Part shown: in pieces, positions 22,997 to 32,348 of the stretch
How positions within the stretch are numbered: the first letter of the stretch is position 1
Layout: each line of letters starts with the position of its first letter
Source: Bacteroides xylanisolvens XB1A
Lineage (GTDB): Bacteria > Bacteroidota > Bacteroidia > Bacteroidales > Bacteroidaceae
NCBI RefSeq assembly: GCF_000210075.1
Contig: NC_021017.1
Location: 5,127,383-5,191,382 of the forward strand
Length of the DNA stretch: 64,000 nt
Direction of reading: 5' to 3'
Translations under genes and position numbers: made by a program
The notes under the pieces: model-generated
Told to the model about the DNA's origin: nothing
The model's input: only the letters and a program-made list of their open reading frames with translations
Databases searched by the model: none

Positions 22997-24961
22997 ATGA
23001 AAAAAATAATATATAGCTTGTTGTTTATTCTCACAGTAGTTTTTACTGCTTGTGAAGAAGAGCTGCCAAAAGCGAATTTCGATTTATATGAACTGAAGTC
23101 ACTTACGGCAACAGCCGGAGATATGAATGTGACTCTTGCTTGGGAGGCATACGAAAATGCCCGGCCTAATGAATATTTGATTCTTTGGACTTCCGGATCG
23201 TCAGACGCGGAAGGAGGTGAGATGACTGTGGATGCAAAAACAATGACTGCCACAATCAATAATCTGGTGAATGACGTTGCTTACACTTTTTCTGTACAGC
23301 CTCGTTATACAGGAGGATTGGCTAGTAAAACTACCGCTGCCTGTACGCCGAAGAATGCGAGATACCCGATTTCTGATCTGACGGCAGCAGCCGGCAATGA
23401 AAGAGTGCGTTTAAGATGGACAAAACCTGCCAGTGAACGTTTTACCCGTTATCAGGTTACTGTTAATCCGGGCAATCAGATTATCAATCTGGATGATACT
23501 TCATTGGAAGAATACATTGTTGACGGGTTGACTAACGATCAGGAATATACGTTCAACGTAGTTTGTGTTTATCCTACGGGCAATTCTATTCCAGTGGAGA
23601 CTTCAGCTACTCCGGGATTGATCTATCCTATTCTTGCCAATACGGAACTGGTCGTGTGGGAACCTTGCGCCTTTGCTTATAACGATATGTATTTTATGGC
23701 AGGTGAAGTGAAATCGGTAAGCTGGGATTTTGGTGATGGTACGACATCAGGAGAAAACAATCCTGTACATGCATTTGCTACTACCGGAACTTATACAGTA
23801 GCTGTCACGGTGACTTATGTAAATAACACAACCGAGTCGGGTAGTCTGGCTGTTACAGTCGGCAATTATAAATGGAATTCTGTCGATTTGAACTTTGGCG
23901 GACTTACCGGATATGTAAAGACTTCCAATCCGGTGTTCTCTCCGGATGGAAAAACAATGTACATCCCAACATCTACTCCTGCAGGGCATTTATTTGCTAT
24001 TGATGTAGTGAGCGGTGAATTCAAATGGGTGTTTGCTATCAGTCAGATAACGTATGGTGGAGGTGCGTTAGTGGCTTCTGATGGTACCATATATCAGTGT
24101 GTAAGAAATGCTACTATTAATAATGTATATGCTATAAATCCAAATGGAACCCAAAAGTGGGCGGTTAAATTGGATGCTGCGGTAGGTGCTTTTCCTGCAT
24201 TGTCTGTCGATGGTGTTCTTTACTGTCTTACTAATAAGAGTACGTTGTATGCCCTCGATGCATCCAGTGGCGTTATAAAATGGCAACAATCCCTTGACGG
24301 AGCAACAGGTAGTGCGGTAGCTATTGATAAAGCCGGAAATGTTTATGCGGGTACAAGTGCTGCTATTTATGCTTTTAAACCGAATAAGGATCAGATATGG
24401 AAATTGGAAGAAGTAAATGTGACAGAACAGGCTACGTTTGCTTTGAAAGATCAGATGCTTTATGCGACGTTGAAAGGAGGCGGACTTGTTGCTGTCGATA
24501 TGACAAACGGGACAAAGAAATGGACGTATCCGACTACGAAAGGAGATGCCTATTTCCCGATTGTAGATAAAAATGGTAATATCTACTTTACGGAGAAAGG
24601 ATCGCAGACAGTTCATGCAGTAAATGCCAACGGGGCTAAAATCTGGGAGAAAAAAGTAGGCAACAATTTGAATTACAGTGGAGGTGCCTTGAGCACGGAT
24701 GGTATTCTTTATATAGGTACTCAATCAGGAAACAAAGTATTGGGACTTGATATTACTAATGGAAACATTGTTTTTGAAGAAACTGTAGGACAACAAGTCA
24801 TGGCAGCTGTTACTATTGGTCCGGACAAACGGCTTTATTGCGGAACGATCGGATCTGGTAATATAGGTGCTGTCAAAGCATTTGATATCAATAAGACTTT
24901 GGAGACAGACTCCTGGAGTATTCGTGGTGGTGATATTCAAGGTACAAACCGTCAAAAGTAA
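22997..24961 (+). CDS. Surface lipoprotein with FN3, PKD and PQQ-like beta-propeller domains
   Basis: A 654-residue lipoprotein (lipobox FTAC19, then EEEL, suggesting surface export). Two fibronectin type III domains (about 28-115 and 118-208) are followed by a PKD domain (about 215-290, with SWDFGDGTTSGENNPVHAF) and a PQQ-like beta-propeller (about 300-650, repeats such as LFAIDVVSGEFKW, VYAINPNGTQKW, LYALDASSGVIKW). No catalytic residues are evident, so it is probably an extra surface binding protein, in the place that SusE/SusF-like proteins hold in glycan loci. It has the only beta-propeller in the window. Confidence 0.85.
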   Translation: MKKIIYSLLFILTVVFTACEEELPKANFDLYELKSLTATAGDMNVTLAWEAYENARPNEYLILWTSGSSDAEGGEMTVDAKTMTATINNLVNDVAYTFSVQPRYTGGLASKTTAACTPKNARYPISDLTAAAGNERVRLRWTKPASERFTRYQVTVNPGNQIINLDDTSLEEYIVDGLTNDQEYTFNVVCVYPTGNSIPVETSATPGLIYPILANTELVVWEPCAFAYNDMYFMAGEVKSVSWDFGDGTTSGENNPVHAFATTGTYTVAVTVTYVNNTTESGSLAVTVGNYKWNSVDLNFGGLTGYVKTSNPVFSPDGKTMYIPTSTPAGHLFAIDVVSGEFKWVFAISQITYGGGALVASDGTIYQCVRNATINNVYAINPNGTQKWAVKLDAAVGAFPALSVDGVLYCLTNKSTLYALDASSGVIKWQQSLDGATGSAVAIDKAGNVYAGTSAAIYAFKPNKDQIWKLEEVNVTEQATFALKDQMLYATLKGGGLVAVDMTNGTKKWTYPTTKGDAYFPIVDKNGNIYFTEKGSQTVHAVNANGAKIWEKKVGNNLNYSGGALSTDGILYIGTQSGNKVLGLDITNGNIVFEETVGQQVMAAVTIGPDKRLYCGTIGSGNIGAVKAFDINKTLETDSWSIRGGDIQGTNRQK

Positions 24962-24967
24962 GTGATA

Positions 24968-25849
24968 ATGAGAATCTCGGTTTTTATTGTATTTATGACG
25001 ATGACAATGGGAGTATATGCACAGAAATATAAAGTAGGTACTACTACAGCTTTGTGGAAAGTACCTGCTTCCACAGATTTTTCTCAAGCTCGGTCTGTGG
25101 GGCTAGAGTATGTGGAAGTTGCATTTAACCAGTGTTATAGAGGCGTTCCGGCAAATGAGGTCATTCCTCGTGTTCGGGATATGAAAGCAAAAATTGATAG
25201 TGCCGGTATCAAAGTCTGGTCTATACATCTTCCTTTTTCCCGCACGCTGGATATATCGGTTCTCGATGAAAAGAAAAGGAAAGAAAATGTAGATTTTATG
25301 GCGGAGATGATTGAACAGTGTGCTCAATTTCAACCGAAATGTTTAGTTCTGCATCCAAGTTCCGAACCGATTGACGACAGTATTCGGGCACAAAGAATAG
25401 CCAATGCTTCCAGGTCTATCGCTTATCTGAAGAAGTATGCGGATCAGATAGGAGCACAGTTATGTATAGAGAATCTGCCGCGGACTTGTCTGGGAAATAC
25501 TCCTGAAGAACTTTGGGAGATTATCAAAGACATTCCCGGTGTGAAGGTTTGTTTTGATACCAATCATTATACAAAAGGAACGACGGAACATTTTGTAGAA
25601 ACCATTGGTGAACGTATTGGCACCATACATGCTTCGGATTTTGATTTTGTCAACGAGTGCCACTGGCTTCCTACGCAAGGCGATATTAAGTGGGGAAAGT
25701 TAATGCACGCACTCGAAGGAGTCGGTTATGAAGGAGTTTTCATGTATGAAGCGACTAAAGATCATGAAAGCCATGATACACGTCCAACACCGGAACGGGT
25801 CGTTGAAACTTTCAATAAAATAATAAATGATTATAAAACACTGAAATAA
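24968..25849 (+). CDS. Secreted sugar phosphate isomerase/epimerase-like TIM barrel
   Basis: A 293-residue TIM-barrel protein of the xylose isomerase-like (AP endonuclease 2) superfamily. A signal peptide (MGVYAQ cleavage region) places it in the periplasm. Metal ligands are suggested by LCIENLPR (Glu), VCFDTNHYTKG (Asp, His), IHASDFDF and YEATKDHES. Relatives act on sugars, inositol derivatives or keto-sugars; several Bacteroidetes homologues are exported. Its place beside a glycerophosphodiesterase suggests it acts on the released polyol or sugar (inference). ATG at 24968 is preferred to the GTG at 24962. Confidence 0.8.
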   Translation: MRISVFIVFMTMTMGVYAQKYKVGTTTALWKVPASTDFSQARSVGLEYVEVAFNQCYRGVPANEVIPRVRDMKAKIDSAGIKVWSIHLPFSRTLDISVLDEKKRKENVDFMAEMIEQCAQFQPKCLVLHPSSEPIDDSIRAQRIANASRSIAYLKKYADQIGAQLCIENLPRTCLGNTPEELWEIIKDIPGVKVCFDTNHYTKGTTEHFVETIGERIGTIHASDFDFVNECHWLPTQGDIKWGKLMHALEGVGYEGVFMYEATKDHESHDTRPTPERVVETFNKIINDYKTLK

Positions 25850-25850
25850 G

Positions 25851-26909
25851 ATGGATATAATAAGAAAAATTCAATATTTACTGTTTTGCCTTTTGGCAAT
25901 AGGTTTTGTTGCTTGCGATGATGATGACAACAACAGTACCGAAACAGGTTATGAAGGAATCCTTGCTCAATTGGCAGAGGAAGTGGATGCCACAGCACAA
26001 CAGTTGTGGAGTTCTTCTCCTTTGATTGTCAATGCCGGACGTACTGCTACTTTGACCAAAATTCAGGGGTATGCGGATAAATGTAAAAATGATTATTTTG
26101 TCAGCTATCTGAATGGCTTCGACCAAGCAAGTACAAGTATGGAAAAGTGCGATCCTATTATCTATTTTTATCGGAGTGCATTTGACCGCGTGATGGATGG
26201 AATTAAAAACTCAAAAGTGGAAAATGGTACGGCAGAGATTTGGGCACTCTATAATATGGGGTATGTGGTTAAGACTCCGTCAGGGTGTTTTGCTATTGAC
26301 ATATCTCATCGTTGGGCAAAAGAACTGGCACCTTATATTGATTTTCTCTGCGTCACTCATAAGCATTCCGATCATTATAACAATGATCTTATTCAGGCTA
26401 TGTTTGATTTAGGCAAACCGGTATTGTCTAACTACTTGAAGGATACGACATATCCTTATACCGCAAAAGGAGATAAAGATTATGAAATAGGAAAATTCAA
26501 AATTAAAACCTGTATCACCGATCACAACAATTCCGGGTTATCTAATTTTGTGACTGTATTTTCGATTGATTGTGGTGAAGATACCGGTAACTTCGTCTTT
26601 ATGCATGTAGGAGACTCCAACTATAAACCGGAACAATATACGAATCTGGCTTCTCATGTGAATGTATTGATACCACGTTACGCTCCCAATGCACTGACTG
26701 AAAATAATATTCTGGGTTCAGGTGCAGGGCAGGTAGAACCGGATTATGTCTTGTTATCGCATATTCTGGAACTTGCTCATGCAGGTGTTGACGAATCGAG
26801 ATGGTCATTGGAACTGGCACTCGAACGGGCTTCGAAGATTAACTGTGAACAGACCTATGTACCAATGTGGGGAGAAAAAATGGTCTGGAAAAACAATAAA
26901 CTGAATTAA
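25851..26909 (+). CDS. Metallo-beta-lactamase-fold lipoprotein
   Basis: A 352-residue lipoprotein (GFVAC, then DDDDNN, a strongly acidic surface-export type tail). An N-terminal helical region (about 30-115) precedes a metallo-beta-lactamase-fold domain (about 120-335) with VTHKHSDHYN, an exact HxHxDH metal motif, and later metal-type segments CITDHNN, MHVGDSN and LSHILELAHAG. The nearest functional resemblance is to the UlaG-like lactonase/phosphodiesterase branch. A phosphodiester or lactone substrate would fit the neighbouring phosphodiesterase, but this is inference. It starts right after the isomerase stop. Confidence 0.8.
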   Translation: MDIIRKIQYLLFCLLAIGFVACDDDDNNSTETGYEGILAQLAEEVDATAQQLWSSSPLIVNAGRTATLTKIQGYADKCKNDYFVSYLNGFDQASTSMEKCDPIIYFYRSAFDRVMDGIKNSKVENGTAEIWALYNMGYVVKTPSGCFAIDISHRWAKELAPYIDFLCVTHKHSDHYNNDLIQAMFDLGKPVLSNYLKDTTYPYTAKGDKDYEIGKFKIKTCITDHNNSGLSNFVTVFSIDCGEDTGNFVFMHVGDSNYKPEQYTNLASHVNVLIPRYAPNALTENNILGSGAGQVEPDYVLLSHILELAHAGVDESRWSLELALERASKINCEQTYVPMWGEKMVWKNNKLN

Positions 26910-26929
26910 AATTCTTAATGTTTGCATTT

Positions 26930-27829
26930 ATGAAACGGATATGTAACTTCATACTTCTTCTATGTTTGGTACAACTGGCTGTTGCTCAAAATAGAATAAC
27001 TGAAATCAGAGAAAACCTGTTAGGAAATCATCCTGATAAAATACTGGTTGTATCACATCGGGCTGACTGGCGTAATGCTCCGGAAAACTCATTGCAAGGT
27101 ATACAGAATTGCATTGATATGGGAGTCGATATGGTAGAGATCGATTTGAAAAGAACCAAAGACGGACATTTGGTAGTGATGCATGATAAAACTATCAATC
27201 GCACCATGAACGGAAAAGGGCTGGTAGAAGATTATACATTAGCGGAATTGAAAGCAATGCGTCTTAAAAATGGGGTCGCTTGTAAAACAAGACATCAGAT
27301 TCCTACATTGGAGGAAGTCATGTTGCTCTGCAAAGGTAAGATAATGGTAAATATTGATAAGGGCTATGATTATTTTCAGGAGGCTTATGCCGTACTTAAG
27401 AAGACAGGAACAGTCGACCAGTGTGTTATCAAAGCCGGGCTTCCTTATGAACAAGTGAAAACTGAAAACGGTGCTGTGTTGGATAAAGTAATTTTTATGC
27501 CTATTGTACAGTTGCACAAAGAAGGAGCCGAAGCTATTATTGATAGTTACCAGACACACATGAAGCCTGCTGCTTATGAATTAGTATTCGACAATGATAG
27601 CCCGGAGGTTCTTAACCTGATAAAGAAAGTGCGTGATACAGGTTCTAACTTGTTTATCAATTCTCTTTGGCCCGAACTATGTGGCGGTCATGATGATGAC
27701 CGTGCGGTGGAACTCCATCAACCGGAAGAAAGCTGGGGATGGATCATTAATCAGGGAGCGAAATTAATTCAAACCGATCGTCCTGCTCTGTTATTGGAGT
27801 ATCTGCGCAAAAAGAAACTTCACGACTAA
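26930..27829 (+). CDS. Glycerophosphodiester phosphodiesterase (GDPD family)
   Basis: A 299-residue exported enzyme (signal peptide ending VAQ) that hydrolyses glycerophosphodiesters to glycerol 3-phosphate and an alcohol. Catalytic motifs are in order: VSHRADWRNAPENS (the HR and E of the active site), MVEIDLKRTKDG (metal Glu and Asp) and LVVMHD (second His). The frame opens at 26918, but the ATG at 26930 gives a normal signal peptide MKRICNF. The GlpT/UhpC-type transporter follows 12 bp later and would import the product, which makes the pair the clearest functional clue for the whole locus. Confidence 0.92.
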   Translation: MKRICNFILLLCLVQLAVAQNRITEIRENLLGNHPDKILVVSHRADWRNAPENSLQGIQNCIDMGVDMVEIDLKRTKDGHLVVMHDKTINRTMNGKGLVEDYTLAELKAMRLKNGVACKTRHQIPTLEEVMLLCKGKIMVNIDKGYDYFQEAYAVLKKTGTVDQCVIKAGLPYEQVKTENGAVLDKVIFMPIVQLHKEGAEAIIDSYQTHMKPAAYELVFDNDSPEVLNLIKKVRDTGSNLFINSLWPELCGGHDDDRAVELHQPEESWGWIINQGAKLIQTDRPALLLEYLRKKKLHD

Positions 27830-27841
27830 CCGTATTTCTTC

Positions 27842-29188
27842 ATGTTAAAACAGCTTATAAACTTTTACAAGGTCTCTTCACCGGGACCTTGTAACGGGGA
27901 GGCTTTGTCCTCTTCCGATGAACGTCGTCTGAAGTATCTGAAATGGTCTACCTTCCTTTCGGCAACTTTTGGCTACGGTATGTATTACGTTTGCCGCCTT
28001 AGCCTGAACGTCGTAAAGAAGCCCATCGTAGAGGAAGGAATCTTCTCTGAAACGGAACTGGGAATAATCGGTTCCGTATTATTCTTCACTTACGCCCTCG
28101 GAAAGTTCACGAATGGTTTCCTTGCCGACCGTAGCAATATCAATCGCTTCATGACTACCGGTTTATTGGTTACGGCATTAGTGAACTTATGTCTCGGCTT
28201 TACCAATTCTTTTATTCTGTTTGCTGTCCTTTGGGGGATTAGCGGCTGGTTTCAGTCTATGGGGGCCGCCTCCTGTGTGGTTGGTCTTTCCCGTTGGTTC
28301 ACGGACAAAGAACGCGGTTCCTATTACGGATTTTGGTCTGCCAGCCATAACATCGGTGAGGCGTTAACCTTTTTGATTATTGCGTCTATTGTCAGTGTCT
28401 TGGGTTGGCGATACGGCTTCTTCGGAGCCGGTATTGTCGGTTTGCTTGGAGCTTTAATCGTGTGGAAGTTCTTTCATGACACTCCCGAGAGTAAGGGTTT
28501 CCCTCCGGTGAATGTTCCCAAACAGAAAAAAGAGATGAGTGCAACAGAAACGGCGGATTTCAATAAAGCACAGCGCCAGGTGTTGATGATGCCTGCCATT
28601 TGGATTCTTGCCCTTTCGAGTGCTTTTATGTATATCAGTCGTTATGCGATAAACAGCTGGGGCGTCTTTTACTTGGAAGCTCAAAAAGGGTATTCTACCC
28701 TGGATGCCAGTTTTATCATTTCTATCTGTCCGGTTTGTGGTATCATTGGTACGATGTTTTCCGGAGTGATTTCGGATAAATTGTTTGGTGGTCGTCGCAA
28801 TGTTCCTGCCTTAATCTTCGGATTGATGAATGTATTTGCACTTTGCCTTTTCCTGTTGGTTCCGGGCGTACATTTTTGGATAGATGTATTGGCTATGATT
28901 CTTTTTGGTTTAGGAATTGGAGTACTAATTTGCTTTTTGGGTGGTTTGATGGCTGTCGATATTGCTCCTCGCAATGCATCGGGAGCTGCATTGGGAGTTG
29001 TTGGCATTGCCAGTTATATTGGTGCCGGATTGCAGGATGTGATGAGTGGTATACTGATAGAAGGGCAAAAAACGGTTCAGAACGGAGTTGATGTTTATGA
29101 CTTCACCTATATCAATTGGTTTTGGATAGGGGCGGCTTTATTGTCAGTTTTTTGTGCATTGTTAGTTTGGAATGCGAAGCCAAAATAA
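27842..29188 (+). CDS. Organophosphate:phosphate antiporter (GlpT/UhpC-like MFS)
   Basis: A 448-residue, twelve-helix inner-membrane transporter of the organophosphate:phosphate antiporter branch of MFS. Typical parts are YGMYYVCRLSLNVVKKPI at about residues 40-57, the FTNGFLADRSNINRF loop after helix 2 and SRWFTDKERGSYYGFWSASHN in part. It resembles GlpT and UhpC, which exchange glycerol 3-phosphate or hexose phosphate for phosphate. Next to a periplasmic GDPD, glycerol 3-phosphate is the most likely substrate (inference). Last gene of the sigma/SusCD locus. Confidence 0.9.
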   Translation: MLKQLINFYKVSSPGPCNGEALSSSDERRLKYLKWSTFLSATFGYGMYYVCRLSLNVVKKPIVEEGIFSETELGIIGSVLFFTYALGKFTNGFLADRSNINRFMTTGLLVTALVNLCLGFTNSFILFAVLWGISGWFQSMGAASCVVGLSRWFTDKERGSYYGFWSASHNIGEALTFLIIASIVSVLGWRYGFFGAGIVGLLGALIVWKFFHDTPESKGFPPVNVPKQKKEMSATETADFNKAQRQVLMMPAIWILALSSAFMYISRYAINSWGVFYLEAQKGYSTLDASFIISICPVCGIIGTMFSGVISDKLFGGRRNVPALIFGLMNVFALCLFLLVPGVHFWIDVLAMILFGLGIGVLICFLGGLMAVDIAPRNASGAALGVVGIASYIGAGLQDVMSGILIEGQKTVQNGVDVYDFTYINWFWIGAALLSVFCALLVWNAKPK

Positions 29189-29236
29189 TAGTTGAATATT
29201 AGTGTTTTACTTAGATACTTTTTTCCTTTTAAACCA

Positions 29237-29267
29237 ACGGGGCGTTTCTTTTAAAGGAACGACCCGT
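29237..29267. repeat. 31-base near-perfect palindrome (probable terminator)
   Basis: ACGGGGCGTTTCTT and its mirror form a palindrome with two mismatched pairs, about 50 bases past the transporter stop. Further copies of GTTTC and TTCCTTTTAA units flank it at 29221-29300. It probably closes the locus transcript. Confidence 0.6.
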
Positions 29268-29365
29268 TTCTCACCGAGAAACAAAGTGTTCCTTTTAATG
29301 CAACATTAGCAGTCTTTTCAGTATTATTTCAGTATCATGCTTTTCCTTTGCCGGAGATAATTTAT

Positions 29366-29373
29366 TATCTTTG
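29366..29373 (+). promoter_or_regulatory. -7 box of the DUF2490 gene
   Basis: TAtcTTTG matches TAnnTTTG, 20 bases before the start at 29394. Confidence 0.55.
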
Positions 29374-29393
29374 TAACTTTAACCCGATAATCA

Positions 29394-30047
29394 ATGAGTA
29401 GAATAATATTAAATACTAAGATTTGGCTGTTTGTGTTGTTGTTTGGAATGTCGTTTCCCGCATGGGCACAAAGTGATGATTTCACTACATGGACCAAGTT
29501 TAAAGTGAACCATAAGATAGATTCTCGGTTCTCTGTTTCAGGCGATTTAGAATTGCGTATGAAAGATGATGTAAGCCGGTTAGATCGTTGGGGACTGACA
29601 GTTGGTGGAAGTTATCGCCCTTGTTCTTTTTTGAATCTGGGGGTGGGATATGAAACCCACCTTCGGAACTTGGGTGATTCAGAATGGAAATTTAGACATC
29701 GCTATCATATATCTGCCACTGCCACCTTTCGTTATCAATGGTTAAAAGTGTCTTTGCGGGAGAGGTTTCAGCAGACTTATGACCGTGGTGATTCTGAAAC
29801 TCGTCTACGTTCTCGTTTGAAGTTATCCTATGCTCCTACAAAAGGAATCGTTTCACCTTATTTCTCTGTTGAAATTTATCAAAGTTTGGATGACACCTCT
29901 TTTTGGAGAGCAGACCGTATGCGTTATCGTCCTGGAGTAGAGATTGCTTTAGCCAAACGTTGGTCATTAGATGCATTTTATTGTTATCAATATGCTTCTT
30001 CGCAAGGTAGACACATTGTCGGAATAGAAGTGGGATATTCTTTTTGA
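29394..30047 (+). CDS. DUF2490 outer-membrane-like protein
   Basis: A 217-residue exported protein (signal peptide ending AWAQ) resembling the DUF2490 family. The mature part is rich in alternating polar/aromatic strands (FSVSGDLELRMKDDVSRLDR, LNLGVGYETHLRNL, HIVGIEVGYSF) and ends in Phe, as an outer-membrane beta-barrel of 10-12 strands would. Function unknown. It is followed by a 325-bp gap and then the broken fimbrillin-like gene. Confidence 0.75.
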   Translation: MSRIILNTKIWLFVLLFGMSFPAWAQSDDFTTWTKFKVNHKIDSRFSVSGDLELRMKDDVSRLDRWGLTVGGSYRPCSFLNLGVGYETHLRNLGDSEWKFRHRYHISATATFRYQWLKVSLRERFQQTYDRGDSETRLRSRLKLSYAPTKGIVSPYFSVEIYQSLDDTSFWRADRMRYRPGVEIALAKRWSLDAFYCYQYASSQGRHIVGIEVGYSF

Positions 30048-30372
30048 AATAAAAGACGAATAGTAAATGATAACTGATAGCTAATATAATAAGGTGGGCT
30101 TCAGAATGTCTTGTATTTGTATGTGCTGTGTAAATGTTTGATTATATGCTGTTTATGTATAATACTAATCTTTTCAAAGGAAAATATTTCTTTTCTTAAT
30201 TATAATGTGTACTTTCGCTTCCACATTTCAAACTGTAATGTGGAAATTTAAGATTTTACAGTTGCAACAGACGTGTTGTATGGTTTTTCATAACCGAAAG
30301 TGAATACTTCCTCTTATGGCATTCTTTCTGCTTAATCAAGAATTTCTTTTTTTGAACTAATAGAAAAACAAA
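30048..30372. other. Intergenic region with one short hairpin
   Basis: 325 bp without a gene. CCACATT (30221-30227) pairs with AATGTGG (30237-30243). A weak -7-like TActTTCG lies at 30210-30217. Nothing else is visible. Confidence 0.5.
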
Positions 30373-32275
30373 ATGAAAACATGCCATAACCTATTTGTGG
30401 GAGTAGGTTTTTTTATCCTTTGTTGTACTATGTTTACTGCTTGTGTAAACCATATTTCGGAGGAAGAAGGGGAATCATTAATAATGGAGATATTCCGTTG
30501 AAGTTTGTAGCTGATATTCATGAGATTATGAATACTCGTGTAGTAAACAATAGTTTTGGAGAAAAAGATGAAGTGGGATTATTTGCACTTGCAGGAACTA
30601 CTACAATGCAAGAAGAACGTTATGCAGATAATCTTCATTTTGTGCGTTCATCTACTGGTGAGTTTGTATCTGATGAGTCGGTTTACTATCCGGATGATGG
30701 AGTAACATTGAATTTAATCAGTTATTATCCATATCAGAAGGGCGGGGTAGCAATGGGTGAAAGTTCCATGCAAGTGACCGTTGCAACAACTCAAGATAAA
30801 CTGGATGATTATTCTCATTCTGATTTTCTAGTTGCTTCCAAAAAGGAAGTATTAGCTAGTAAAGATGCAGTTGCTTTGACTTACAACCACCAGTTCTTTC
30901 GCATGAAAATAGTCCTTGTCCCCGGAGAGGAAGAGAATATAGAAGAAATACTATCTGTGAAACCTACACTTTCGGTGAGTGGCTTTTATACTAAGACCAT
31001 TTATGATTTTCAGAAGAAAACATTCTCTGCCTATTCTGAAGAGAAAGATATTACTCCTGCAGGAGAATGGGAAATAAAAGACGGTCGACTAGTAGGAAAA
31101 GAGCTTATTTTGATTCCCCAAGAGGCGACTGTTGGGTATCAATACATAACATTGGAAGCTGCCGGCAAACTATATACCAGTTTATTACCATCCACTTTAC
31201 AATTGGAAAGTGGAAAACAGAGAGAGTTGGAAATAACGTTTGTATCGGCCGAAGATATATTAATGAGTAAAGTGAACGGAGAAATCGGGGATTGGGATGG
31301 AACAGAAGTGGATCATACCGAATCGGGTATTTTGCATAAATACATAGATGTATCGAAGCTGACTTTTGAAAAATCGAATGTGTACAAAGTGATACATTCG
31401 GGAAAACAAGTAGCCGAAATATGTAAAGAGTATCTTGTTACTCCGGATTTTTCTTCTCAAGCGATTGTTGCCTATCCGATGAAAGAAGACGGTAGCGTTA
31501 ATTTATCTCAAGGGATTGTAGCACAGTTATTAGGAAAATCAGGAAAAGTGAATGGTGGAAGTGTATCATGGAATATGGAAGATCATTCATTAACCTATGT
31601 GGATGGCACCTTATTGGCTCGTCATAATGTTTATGTGCTGGCAGACGGAACAATCTCCTTATCAGTAACACTGGCAGATGATGTGTTACCTGTTTTGGCA
31701 CAGGAAGATATTGTTCGTGATGTTCGTGGAGGAGTATCCATAATTATCCGTTAGTGAAGATCGGAACTCAATACTGGATGAGGAGTAATTTGGAGACATC
31801 TTTATATGTAAACGATGATGCGCTCCCTAAATTGAATCAGGTAACAGCAAATATAGCCGGATATTTGCAATCTACTACAGAGCATTATTTTTATACCGCT
31901 AATGTTGCGCTTTCCGGTAGGATCTTGCCAACTCACTGGAGTATACCGAATTGGGAAGACTGGAATATTTTAAAAGACTACTTGAAGGGGGAAGCTTCTT
32001 TGTTGAAGTCAGGGACCTGGTTGTCCCTGAAGACGGAAGAACAAGTGCAACCTGCAACTAATTTATCCGGTTTTAATGGTATTCCTGTAGGAATGTATGT
32101 AGGGGCTTTTCAAGCAGATTATGAGAACAAACATTTGGCATATTGGACATTGGACAATACAAATGCCACCATCGATACTAAGGTTTTCTACATGAAAAGT
32201 GATACGAATATCATAGAAGAATCTAATGCGGGTATTGATACGAAAGCTTTCGCTATTCGTTGTATTAGAAAGTAA
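30373..32275 (+). pseudogene. Fimbrillin-like lipoprotein with FISUMP-type C-terminus, broken by two frameshifts
   Basis: One gene in three frames. From the ATG at 30373 a lipoprotein signal (FTAC) and VNHISEEEGESL are read, then a stop at about 30499. The next frame carries the fimbrillin-like body (NNGDIPLKFVADIHEI, then DEVGLFALAG) to a stop at 31754. The last frame carries a FISUMP-like domain (VKIGTQYWMRSNLET, GRILPTHWSIPNWEDWNIL) to 32275. Adding one base near 30481 and one near 31745 joins all three into 634 codons with sensible junctions. Both sites read as TAAAT reduced to TAAT. It is either a recent pseudogene or carries two base-calling errors. Confidence 0.85.
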
Positions 32276-32311
32276 ATCAGTGAAAATTGCATCTCCTTTT
32301 CATAAATTGCT

Positions 32312-32319
32312 TATATTTG
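32312..32319 (+). promoter_or_regulatory. -7 box of the thioesterase gene
   Basis: TAtaTTTG matches TAnnTTTG, 29 bases before the ATG at 32349. Confidence 0.55.
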
Positions 32320-32348
32320 GGAAGTAAAACTAACTAAAAGAGAGAACT

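Noticed and set aside
16224..29188. Ordinary polysaccharide utilisation locus
   Set aside because: No glycoside hydrolase, polysaccharide lyase or carbohydrate esterase was recognised; the enzymes are phosphodiesterase, metallo-hydrolase and isomerase types.
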